Below the pieces are notes generated by a model that was given only the letters and a program-made list of their open reading frames with translations, was not told the origin of the DNA and did not search any database. Source: Planctomycetota bacterium (GTDB taxonomy: Bacteria; Planctomycetota; UBA8108; JACQVS01). Taken from it: DNA of 43,367 bases. This document shows positions 21,716 through 29,991 of the stretch, piece after piece. The stretch covers positions 1 through 43,367 of the forward strand of contig JANQLS010000032.1 in NCBI GenBank assembly GCA_028280485.1, in the 5' to 3' direction. The number at the start of each line of letters is the position of its first letter. Position 1 is the first letter of the stretch. Both the position numbers and the translations under genes were made by a program.

Positions 21716-24652
21716 TTACTTTAAAAACCTAAAATCAAGGCTAGCAAACAGGGTTTGACAAAGCCCAGCCCAAACTTCTAAGTCTTCGCCCGATGCGGAC
21801 GCTGCTTGAAGGTAACGCTCGATGGACTTGAGCTCTGAAGGACTCGGAGCACGGTTGAGAATGCGATTGAAGATGTATTGAATACGATCTTCCGTCGTTT
21901 TTAACTGAGTGTTCGTGAGAATTTTTTCACCCGCTTTTTTCGATCGCGCGATCATGAAGGGGCTATTCATCAAGAAGAGAGCTTGAGTGGACCGCGTCGT
22001 CTCAGGCCTCAATCCCGTTGAGAAATTAGGATCCGCAAAATCTAAAACATCGAAGAGTTCGTAGAGTGAATTTCGGAAGACCGGTACGTAAATACTCCTT
22101 CGGTATTCATCGTACTGGTAGCCATATTCAACTTTTCCTCCCTTGCCCCTCTTCGATAAATCGATACTCGGGCCGCCCATGGTCAGATCTAGTTCACCGC
22201 TGACTGAAAGCAGAGCATCGCGAAATGCTTCTGCATCGAGTCGTTTGAGATTCATGTGAGAAAGAAGGCGGTTTTGGGGATCAAGTTCCTTTTGAATCTT
22301 CGTTCCTTGAGTACTCAAGGCATAAATCTTGGACCGAACGAGGAGCTTGATAAGAGCTTTCGTCGATCCTCCATTCTCGATGAACCAACGGCTGAGAGCG
22401 TCCAGGAGTTCAGGGTGGCTCGGTGCTTCACCCGTGACTCCAAAATTATCAACCGTTCGAACTAATCCTTTTCCGAAGAGGTGGCTCCAAACACGATTCA
22501 CATAAACTCTGGTTGGCAAGGGATTCGATCCACTCACCAACCAATGAGCTAACTGCTTTCGACCACTTTCAGCCTGAGGGATCGAAATGGGATCTTTTTG
22601 AGTTGGGAGAACTGTCAAAAAACCTCTAGGCACTTTGGGGCCTAAATTGCGGATCTCACCCCGAATATGGATATGCCAATCTTCTGTTTGGCTCTCGTCC
22701 TGAACGGCGATGGCAACAGGGCGCTTTTTAACTTTAGCTTTAAGAGAATTAACCTGCTTCTTTAAGGCCTCTTCTTTTGATTTAAATTCTTTAAGCTCAG
22801 CTTCCAGTTGAGCGACCTTCGCTTCAGAAATTTTTGGTGAAGGGTTTTTCTTCTGATTCAGGGGAACAAACTGTATGGAATCGGCGATGACGACATCACT
22901 CGTCCCTTTATTGGAGATCGTTACCGCGGCTTTCTTGTCAGCTAAGAAACGGTACTTACCCAAAGAAATGTACTTGTTATTGATGGGTGGATTTTTCTTC
23001 TGATTGATAAAAGTCGTCTTGTGACCTTCAGCATGCACGATAGTAATCGGAACTCGAGTTGCCCTATTGTTGCCTGGGGTATAAGAAAGAAGAAGCTCAT
23101 AGAGCCCTTCCTCTTTCAGCTTGTGAGTAAAAGTGACTGATTTTTCACCCTTAGCTTCATTCGCATCGTGAATGTAACGCTTACCCACAAAACCGGCGAC
23201 GGAAGTGCTTGAGGTCCAATTCCCGACAACCGTTGCTTGATCATCGTCAACTAAGATCCCAGAAACATCTCGCTTCCCTTTTAAGCCTTGGAGTTTCTTT
23301 TGTGTATTCTTAGTTTCTTTTTGCGCTTCTTTAAATTGAGCTTCGAGGTTTTTTAAGTTTTGGCTTAAAGCCGCTAACTTTTCTTCTTGCTCCTTCGGAA
23401 GCGGAAGGGAGCGCTTGTTAAAACCGGAGACATTTCCGGGAGTCAGAGTCTTTGTACTTCTAAAGATCCCTGCCAGTGCGTAGTAATCCGAAGTGGGAAT
23501 CGGATCAAACTTATGATCGTGGCACCGAGCGCAACCGAGACTCATCGCCAGAGTTGCCCTTCCCAAAGTATCGATTTGCTCATCGACGACATCCATTCGA
23601 AGCAAATCTTTATCTTGGTTTTCGTAGTTATTAGGACCTAAAAGCAGAAATCCCGTCGCGATGAGAGCGTCAGCGATTTTCTGACTAGAGTCACCTTCTG
23701 TAATCAAGAGATCCCCAGCAACTTGTTCTTGAATAAATTCAAAATAGGATTTGTTTTGATTGAAGCTTCGAACCACATAGTCTCGGTAACGCCAAGCTTC
23801 ATCGATCGTCAAAGTCCGCCCACCCCCTGTGGAATCAGCGTAACGCGCCACATCTAACCAACGACGACCCCAACGTTCTCCAAAATGCTTGGAACGGAGT
23901 AATCGATCGATCCAGCGTTCCCAGGCACCCGGTTGGGTATCGGCTAAAAATTCTTCGACTTCTTGAGTACTCGGAGGCAAACCGATTAAATCAAAATAGA
24001 GGCGACGAATGAGCTGAACTCTCGAAGCTTGCGGTGCGGGTTCGAGCCCTTTACTTTCAAGACTCTTCAAGATGTAGCGATCGATAAAAGTCTGAACCCA
24101 AGCTTCATCTTTTACTTTGGGGAGTACGGTTTTCTGAAGCGGCTTGAACGCCCAAAAGGAACGCCCTTCTTCAATCGATAAGGCGCTTGTACTTTTAGGT
24201 TTTTTAAATGTCGCTGAATCTTGGGTGCGCGGGTCGGGTGCGCCCTGCTGAATCCATAATTGAAAATCAGCGATCACCGATTTAGGTAAGGGCCCCTTTG
24301 GAGGCATCTTGGGTCCCTTTTGAAGTAAAGCTTTAATGAGTAAGCTTTCTCCTGCTTTTCCGGGAACCAGAACTGGACCGGAATCTCCCCCTTGAAGCAT
24401 CCCCTCTTTAGAATCCAGGAGGAGAGATCCTTTGATCTTCTTCGCTTTTTGAGAATGGCAGGAATAACACTCGCGAACGAGAACGGGTCGGATCTTCTTC
24501 TCAAAATGGTCGTAGTTTTGCGCCTTGGCAAGCGAGCCAAAACCCAATCCCATCGAAAGCAGCACGACGATCTTTAAGAGATGGACGTGAGTTCTCAGGG
24601 GAAGTTTTTTTGGCTTTGATTTCGAATGAGGGCTCTTCGGGAACCTATTCAT
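21716..24652 (-). CDS. PSCyt1/DUF1549/DUF1553 haem-c protein with inserted carbohydrate-binding-like domain
   Basis: From the ATG at 24652 the protein has 978 residues. The longer GTG frame from 24691 lengthens the n-region and has no ribosome site. A signal peptide (to about 45) precedes the planctomycete cytochrome domain with one haem-c site, C62-Y-S-C-H66. DUF1549 follows (WVQTFIDRYILKSLESKGLEPAP...RRLYFDLIGLPPS...FGERWGRRWLDVARYADS), then DUF1553 near the C-terminus (GRKQLAHWLVSGSNPLPTRVYVNRVWSHLFGKGLVRTVDNFG). Between them lie a coiled coil and a ~130-residue insert (GNWTSSTSVAGFVGKRYIHDANEAKGEKSVTF...) that resembles the golvesin/xanthan-lyase C-terminal binding domain. The function is unproven; a redox or glycan-degradation role is suspected. 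It pairs with DUF1501 downstream. Confidence 0.92.
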   Translation of the reverse strand: MNRFPKSPHSKSKPKKLPLRTHVHLLKIVVLLSMGLGFGSLAKAQNYDHFEKKIRPVLVRECYSCHSQKAKKIKGSLLLDSKEGMLQGGDSGPVLVPGKAGESLLIKALLQKGPKMPPKGPLPKSVIADFQLWIQQGAPDPRTQDSATFKKPKSTSALSIEEGRSFWAFKPLQKTVLPKVKDEAWVQTFIDRYILKSLESKGLEPAPQASRVQLIRRLYFDLIGLPPSTQEVEEFLADTQPGAWERWIDRLLRSKHFGERWGRRWLDVARYADSTGGGRTLTIDEAWRYRDYVVRSFNQNKSYFEFIQEQVAGDLLITEGDSSQKIADALIATGFLLLGPNNYENQDKDLLRMDVVDEQIDTLGRATLAMSLGCARCHDHKFDPIPTSDYYALAGIFRSTKTLTPGNVSGFNKRSLPLPKEQEEKLAALSQNLKNLEAQFKEAQKETKNTQKKLQGLKGKRDVSGILVDDDQATVVGNWTSSTSVAGFVGKRYIHDANEAKGEKSVTFTHKLKEEGLYELLLSYTPGNNRATRVPITIVHAEGHKTTFINQKKNPPINNKYISLGKYRFLADKKAAVTISNKGTSDVVIADSIQFVPLNQKKNPSPKISEAKVAQLEAELKEFKSKEEALKKQVNSLKAKVKKRPVAIAVQDESQTEDWHIHIRGEIRNLGPKVPRGFLTVLPTQKDPISIPQAESGRKQLAHWLVSGSNPLPTRVYVNRVWSHLFGKGLVRTVDNFGVTGEAPSHPELLDALSRWFIENGGSTKALIKLLVRSKIYALSTQGTKIQKELDPQNRLLSHMNLKRLDAEAFRDALLSVSGELDLTMGGPSIDLSKRGKGGKVEYGYQYDEYRRSIYVPVFRNSLYELFDVLDFADPNFSTGLRPETTRSTQALFLMNSPFMIARSKKAGEKILTNTQLKTTEDRIQYIFNRILNRAPSPSELKSIERYLQAASASGEDLEVWAGLCQTLFASLDFRFLK

Positions 24653-24842
24653 ACTATCGAGAAAAAGCGTGCGTTGACCAAGCCCGTCCACTCTTCGAAG
24701 TAAGACGGGAGATTACTTCGGGTAAAAGGCTTCAAGAAAAGGACTTAGAATATCAAAGCTTCCATTATCCACAAGAGGATGAGCCCTGTCTACTGCTGAA
24801 AGCATCGAGGCTGGAGATCGCAACAAATAAGGGGAGGGATAA

Positions 24843-26729
24843 CTATCCAGCTTCCTGGGGTCTATTCTCGAAATACCCCAATTTTTCAAGGAAATCCGTC
24901 ATTTTTTGAACGGTGTCTCGATACGCTATGTTCCCTCGGCGTCCGTAATTAAAGAAGCCATGACTCTCATTTTTATAGAGGTGTAAGTCGCTTTTCACTC
25001 CAACTTGGGCCATTTTATCTCTGAAGGCCTCGGCCGTTTTTACCGGGACTAATCGATCTTTCGTGCCAAGAAAAACAATCGAAGGAGGAGCTTTTCCGGT
25101 GATGTTGTGAAAGGGAGAGAACTCTTTGTAAAAATCTTTCACTCGATCGTAGCCGTAGCCATCAGGGCCGTTGTCATAAACAGGATTGAAGAGCACCAAG
25201 GCATTCGGCTGACTGCTGATCGAAAGTTCTTCTCCATCGGGCTCGAACTGGGTCAGCAATCCAGTCGCGGTCGCGACATGCCCCCCCGCCGAGCCTCCTC
25301 CTGCAGCAATCCTCTTGGAGTCGATTCCTAATGCTACAGCGTTCTTCCTCACCCAGCGCATCGCGGACTTTCCGTCGATGACGCATTTATCCGGTAAGGT
25401 TCCGTGAGAATTTCGAGTTCGATACTGAGCCGAAATGGCGACCATGCCTTTACCAGCGAGATGGTGACAATGAGGATAGAACTGTTCAGGCGAACCAGAG
25501 ACCCATCCCCCGCCAAAGAAAAAGACGATGGCTCCTCGGCGATCATTTGCTTTCCAACCTTGGGGCTTGAAGATGCTCAAGCTAAGGTCACCGCCCTTAT
25601 CCTTTTTATAAACCACCTTATCCCACTTGCGCACGTCTTGAGGCCAAGCCCCCTCTTTGATGCGCTTGCTCGCAAGTTTCTTTGGATCGAGAACGACATA
25701 TCGAATCTTTTTCCTCTTCCATGTGTAGGAGATATGAATCTTGCCGTCTCGAGATTGGATCACTGCCGGGTATGAATATTCGCCGGCTTCATTTTCAAGG
25801 ACTCTCGCTCCCGTCCACTGTTTGCCATCTTTCGATAAGGCAACATTGAGAGGTGAACGACGATTGGGAGTGTGATTGTAAACAAGGAGGTGGCGACCAT
25901 CGCGCAAGGTCAAAGCATCCGTTCCGGCACTGGGATTGGGAAGGTCGAGTAATTCTACCGGAGACCAAGTGCGTCCTTGGTTCTTCGACCAAGTGGTGAA
26001 AACTTTCTTTTGCCTCGTTCTTCCCACCGCCTGTAAGGTTCCGTCTTTGTGAATCAAGATACTGGGTTGGATCGCCGAAATCTTTCCCTTACTGGGGATG
26101 GGCCCGATGCGTCTCCACGTCTTTCCATCGTCTTTCGTAATTTCAAAATGAAGACGCCAACCATCGTATTCGGTACTCGAACCACAAAGGAGGTCTCCAT
26201 TCGAAAGTAAAACAGGTTTATTCTTCACCGGACCATCGATGCCTTCAGGAAGGCGATGCGGTTTCGTCCAAGTCTTTCCGCCATCGGAAGACTCCATCAA
26301 CATGCCCCACCACGTACGAGGAGTCGGGCCGCATTTGTAAAAGAGTAAAAGCTTCCCTGAGGGTGTAGCGTGAAGAACTGGGTTCCAACAGGGATGGCGA
26401 TGGTAAGAGCCATCTGATTTTTTGTATTGAATGCCATTCGCAAGCTCAACGGGAGTAGTCCACTTTCCAGCCACTCTGCGGGAGAACCAAATTCCCACGT
26501 CGGGGTGCTTTTCGTAAGTTCCCCCGAACCAAGCCGCGACGATCGTACCATCCGAAGTTTCGGCTAAAGTGGACGCGTGGCAACTGGGAAAAGGAGCTTT
26601 CTCGTAAATAAACTCACGAGTGATTTCTTCGGGAAGCGGATTAGGTACGGGAGCACTAACGACCGTCGAGCTAAGGCTAAGCCAACTGAGCAAAACGATC
26701 ATCAAATTGTATTTACCGATTCTTTTCAT
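24843..26729 (-). CDS. Secreted sialidase-like (BNR) / alpha-beta hydrolase esterase fusion
   Basis: A 628-residue two-enzyme fusion with a signal peptide (1-26). Residues about 35-350 form a six-bladed sialidase-type propeller: AAWFGGTYEKHPDVGIWFSRR and Asp-boxes at 148-155 (SSDGGKTW), 199-206 (TKDDGKTW), 248-255 (SKNQGRTW) and 299-306. Residues about 370-628 form an esterase of the BD-FAE/HSL type with oxyanion FFFGGGW (403-409), nucleophile Ser480 in GGGSAGGH, Asp558 (GTKDRLVP) and His590 (NESHGFF), a full triad. Together they suggest removal of a glycosyl residue and an ester (for example acetyl) from the same glycan. Substrate identity is inference. GGAG lies 5 nt before the ATG. The gene is downstream of the PHP gene by 57 bp. 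Confidence 0.88.
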   Translation of the reverse strand: MKRIGKYNLMIVLLSWLSLSSTVVSAPVPNPLPEEITREFIYEKAPFPSCHASTLAETSDGTIVAAWFGGTYEKHPDVGIWFSRRVAGKWTTPVELANGIQYKKSDGSYHRHPCWNPVLHATPSGKLLLFYKCGPTPRTWWGMLMESSDGGKTWTKPHRLPEGIDGPVKNKPVLLSNGDLLCGSSTEYDGWRLHFEITKDDGKTWRRIGPIPSKGKISAIQPSILIHKDGTLQAVGRTRQKKVFTTWSKNQGRTWSPVELLDLPNPSAGTDALTLRDGRHLLVYNHTPNRRSPLNVALSKDGKQWTGARVLENEAGEYSYPAVIQSRDGKIHISYTWKRKKIRYVVLDPKKLASKRIKEGAWPQDVRKWDKVVYKKDKGGDLSLSIFKPQGWKANDRRGAIVFFFGGGWVSGSPEQFYPHCHHLAGKGMVAISAQYRTRNSHGTLPDKCVIDGKSAMRWVRKNAVALGIDSKRIAAGGGSAGGHVATATGLLTQFEPDGEELSISSQPNALVLFNPVYDNGPDGYGYDRVKDFYKEFSPFHNITGKAPPSIVFLGTKDRLVPVKTAEAFRDKMAQVGVKSDLHLYKNESHGFFNYGRRGNIAYRDTVQKMTDFLEKLGYFENRPQEAG

Positions 26730-26786
26730 GCTGACTCCAGCGAATTGAATTTAAGAACTCTATGATTAAGCAGGAACTAAAGAAAC

Positions 26787-28889
26787 TCATTGTATCGTAA
26801 GAGGAGAATCTTTGAGATAAGCCTCCAAAACTTTATCGCGGTCTTCACGGCCGAACAATAGGTCCTTCATTTTTTCTTGAGCCTCTTCTCTCAATCGTCG
26901 AAATTCGGCGTTGAGCACAGTTTCAATTTTGTCTTTAACAATCGTCGCTGCCTGAATCGCAACGGAGCGATCATATTGATCTAAAGCCTTTCGAAAAGGC
27001 TTCGTATCTAAGCCGTGAGCTTTGACAATATTTTGAGCGTATTGGTAGGCTGAAGTAAATTTATTATCTCCATCACCATCCAACCACACAGGATTTGTCG
27101 CCCCTAAAACGTAACGATCATCCTTAGTTAAAGGCCAATACAAAGCTTCAACCCCAGGTCCCGTTGCGATCGCGACGAGATGGGCATCGTGGGTTAATTT
27201 CGGAAGATTCCAAGTCTTTTCGAACTTCAATCCGGGCTTAGCCGAGGGCTTAATTTTTTCTACTAATAAGATTTGCCCATTCAAATATAAAGCGATGCGA
27301 TCAGCTTGAGTCCAACTCGGCCCCGAAACTTTGACCTTGACCTGAGTCTTCGCCCCGAGATCTGTAGCTAAATCGCCTTCTCGATATTTTCCTGCAACTT
27401 CGATCTGAGTAAATAAACCCAAACTAACTAAGATGCGCCCTTCCTTAAAAGACTGAACGACCTCTTTCATTTGGAGCTTCCGGGGATCATCGGTCGAGCT
27501 TTGAATATACGTTCGAGCCTGACCTACGATGCCTTTTACTGTGTGGGAATCACTACCTGCAACTGCGGTTAAGCGAGTGCCTCGGTTGATCAGAGCAAAC
27601 CAATCTCGAAAAGTTAAAGTAGGATCATCATGAAGCGTTTTCCCATTAATGACTTCTACGGCATCGATGCCGAGGTCTTGAGGCCCATTACGAATCTCTC
27701 CCGATCTTGAATCTAATTTGAGGAATTCGAAAGCATCTGCACGACGAGGATGGTTGAGGATGATCATCTCCACCCCCGGAGTCTTTCTTAATCCTTTGAG
27801 AAGCTTCTCCCAATCTTTTGATTTATAAGGAGCAGGTTTGTCATCTTTTGATAGAGGGAAGGCATTAAAGTGGCCTATGGATGTCGTAAACTCATTTCCA
27901 ATGATAGGGAAAAATTCCCCCTCAAGCCCGAGCTTCTTAGCAGTGGGACCATAGTCGGTGTGGTGGTTGTGGTCGGTGGCGATGGCGACCTCAACTCCTT
28001 CTCCCAAAATGGCCACCATGCGTTCTTCCATGTTAATATCGCCGTGGCCACTATACGTTTCAGTATGAACATGAGTGTCACCAGCGACGTATCCCGTTGT
28101 ATCAACTTCCCTCTTGAGCTCCAAAGTTTGCTTGAGACGACTGCCCTTTTTAACTTTAATCTCCCACTTCGCCAATCCGTACTCGAATCCTCGTGTTGCG
28201 TAGATGGTAAAAGAACCTTCAGGTAAGCCAAAAGACAGGGAACCGTCTGAAGTATAGAGAATTCCTTTTCGAAGGGCCAAGTTCGGTCCTTCCAATAAAG
28301 AGCACTCCACTAAGACTTCCTTCTTACGACTCTTACTGAATCGCGTAACCGTAATTCGACAAGGCAGACTCTTCTTCGTATCCTTGTCGATCACCCGAAC
28401 ACTCACATGACCAGGGCTTTTATTCGCTTTGTAGTCACCTTCGAGAACTTTGACGGGCCCGACATAAATGTCATCGCTATTCGATTCATCTTTATCTAAT
28501 CGACCCGATCGTATTTCAAATTCATTCGTTCCCTTCTTGAGGAGTCCTTTGGGAATACGTAATGAGAGTTCGCGTTTTGAAGTTCCTTTTTTTAATTTAC
28601 CGAGTTCCTTATTGTTGATTCTCACTTCCCAATCCGAATTCCCCACTTCGCCGGATTCCAGTCTTAGGTAATAAGTGCCATCCGGCTGACTCACTTTAAA
28701 TTTTTTGGAATAGTGAGAACGATGGGTGGGCTTGACCGAGGTGAATTTTTTCCATTCGGGCTTGGAAGAATCCCCCATGTGGATGACCTTAGTTAAGATC
28801 TCAATCTCGATAGGCTTAACAGTAGTGAGGGCCGCCAAGGAACCGGCAGCCATACAAACCGTGAGAAGGCAAAACCACTTATAAATCAT
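26787..28889 (-). CDS. Secreted PHP-domain metallohydrolase (CehA/McbA family)
   Basis: About 700 residues with a signal peptide. The ATG at 28889 is preferred over a GTG three codons upstream. The N-terminal half (about 25-260) is beta-rich: a galactose-binding-like domain (YYLRLESGEVGNSDWEVRINNKELG) and an Ig-like domain. The PHP domain (about 270-500) has metal motifs GDTHVHTETYSGHGD, AIATDHNHHTDYG, ILNHPRR and VAGSDSHTVKG, as in the CehA/McbA family, members of which hydrolyse phosphoester or carbamate bonds. The last ~60 residues form a charged helix. It heads the minus-strand run with the sialidase/esterase and PSCyt1/DUF1501 genes. The actual substrate cannot be read from the sequence; a glycan phosphoester is one possibility. 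Confidence 0.85.
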   Translation of the reverse strand: MIYKWFCLLTVCMAAGSLAALTTVKPIEIEILTKVIHMGDSSKPEWKKFTSVKPTHRSHYSKKFKVSQPDGTYYLRLESGEVGNSDWEVRINNKELGKLKKGTSKRELSLRIPKGLLKKGTNEFEIRSGRLDKDESNSDDIYVGPVKVLEGDYKANKSPGHVSVRVIDKDTKKSLPCRITVTRFSKSRKKEVLVECSLLEGPNLALRKGILYTSDGSLSFGLPEGSFTIYATRGFEYGLAKWEIKVKKGSRLKQTLELKREVDTTGYVAGDTHVHTETYSGHGDINMEERMVAILGEGVEVAIATDHNHHTDYGPTAKKLGLEGEFFPIIGNEFTTSIGHFNAFPLSKDDKPAPYKSKDWEKLLKGLRKTPGVEMIILNHPRRADAFEFLKLDSRSGEIRNGPQDLGIDAVEVINGKTLHDDPTLTFRDWFALINRGTRLTAVAGSDSHTVKGIVGQARTYIQSSTDDPRKLQMKEVVQSFKEGRILVSLGLFTQIEVAGKYREGDLATDLGAKTQVKVKVSGPSWTQADRIALYLNGQILLVEKIKPSAKPGLKFEKTWNLPKLTHDAHLVAIATGPGVEALYWPLTKDDRYVLGATNPVWLDGDGDNKFTSAYQYAQNIVKAHGLDTKPFRKALDQYDRSVAIQAATIVKDKIETVLNAEFRRLREEAQEKMKDLLFGREDRDKVLEAYLKDSPLTIQ

Positions 28890-29058
28890 AGAGAACACCC
28901 GATAGATGACAGTTCATCAGCTTAACCTTCAAGCTTAGCACTCAAGCTTGGTAGCAATCATTGGGAGTCAGAGTTAAACTGAACCTTCGATGATAAACGA
29001 ATTCAGATTCTGAACTCGAATGAAATCAATCAGAGATTCCAATTTAGGAAAGAAGATC

Positions 29059-29976
29059 ATGTCGACGAGTCGAATACTAACGAGTGTCGCGTTGATGATT
29101 CTCGCAAGCGCGAGCCTATTCAGCTGCCAAACAGTACCCGCTCATCTGGAAGGAAACGTAAAAACTAGCGCCCCGCAAGCCGGAAAGATTCAGGTACTTG
29201 TTCGTTCGGATGACATGGGGGCCACCCACGCCACCAACTTAGCCTGCTTAAAGACAGTCACGGAGGGCATCGCCCGAAGTATCGAAGTCCTTGTACCGGC
29301 TCCTTGGTTTAAAGAAGCCGCAATGATGCTCAAGAAACATCCTCAAATCGATGTCGGAGTTCACCTCGACCTCACAAGCGAATGGGATTACTTGAAATGG
29401 GGTCCAGTCAGTCAAAACGTGCCCAGCATCGTCGATGCATCCGGTCACTTCTATCCGATGACTTCTCAACGAAAAGACTTCCCCCCGAACACGGGATTTT
29501 TAGAGTGTGGTTGGAAAATTGAAGAAGTGGAGAAGGAACTTCGCAGTCAAATTGAACTCGCGTTAAAAGAACTTCCCAAAGTCACCCACATGACCGCTCA
29601 CATGGGAACGGCGACCAGCCATCCCAAGCTCCGAACGATGGTGAACCGTTTAGCTGAAGAGTACAAACTTCCCATCGATCTACCGAATGCGAAGCGTCCG
29701 CCTCGATTCACTGGAAACACTCTTTCGAAAGAACAAAAGGAAGAGAAGCTCATCGAGATCTTAAAAGGCCTCAAACCCGGTTTATGGCTCTTCGTCGTGC
29801 ATCCTGCCCATGACACCTTAGAAATGAAACCGATCGGTCACAAGGGCTATAGAAATGTCGGCGAAGATCGAGAAGGCGACACCTTCGCCATCACCAGCCC
29901 TAAAGTCAAAAAAGTGATCGAAGAGCTGGGGATCGAACTCGTGAGTTACGCCGACGTATTGAAGAAGACCGAATGA
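29059..29976 (+). CDS. ChbG/YdjC-type carbohydrate deacetylase, probable lipoprotein
   Basis: A polysaccharide/oligosaccharide N-deacetylase-like protein. VLVRSDDMGATHATNLACLKTVTEG carries the metal-binding Asp pair, VGVHLDLTSEWDYLKWGPV the first His, and HMTAHMGTATSHPKLRTM the second. This pattern matches ChbG, which deacetylates chitobiose-type sugars. The frame extends to an ATG at 29020. The internal ATG at 29059 has AGGAAAG a few nucleotides upstream and gives a 23-residue lipoprotein-type signal ending LFSC, so I prefer it. It is transcribed divergently from the PHP gene and ends 15 bp from the convergent sulfatase gene. Deacetylation would fit removal of N-acetyl groups from an amino-sugar glycan. 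Confidence 0.88.
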   Translation: MSTSRILTSVALMILASASLFSCQTVPAHLEGNVKTSAPQAGKIQVLVRSDDMGATHATNLACLKTVTEGIARSIEVLVPAPWFKEAAMMLKKHPQIDVGVHLDLTSEWDYLKWGPVSQNVPSIVDASGHFYPMTSQRKDFPPNTGFLECGWKIEEVEKELRSQIELALKELPKVTHMTAHMGTATSHPKLRTMVNRLAEEYKLPIDLPNAKRPPRFTGNTLSKEQKEEKLIEILKGLKPGLWLFVVHPAHDTLEMKPIGHKGYRNVGEDREGDTFAITSPKVKKVIEELGIELVSYADVLKKTE

Positions 29977-29991
29977 TTTCGATGGAATCTG

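Noticed and set aside
27870..28231. Two 118-codon frames on opposite strands inside the PHP gene
   Set aside because: They overlap each other and the supported PHP-domain coding sequence in other frames, with no domain similarity.
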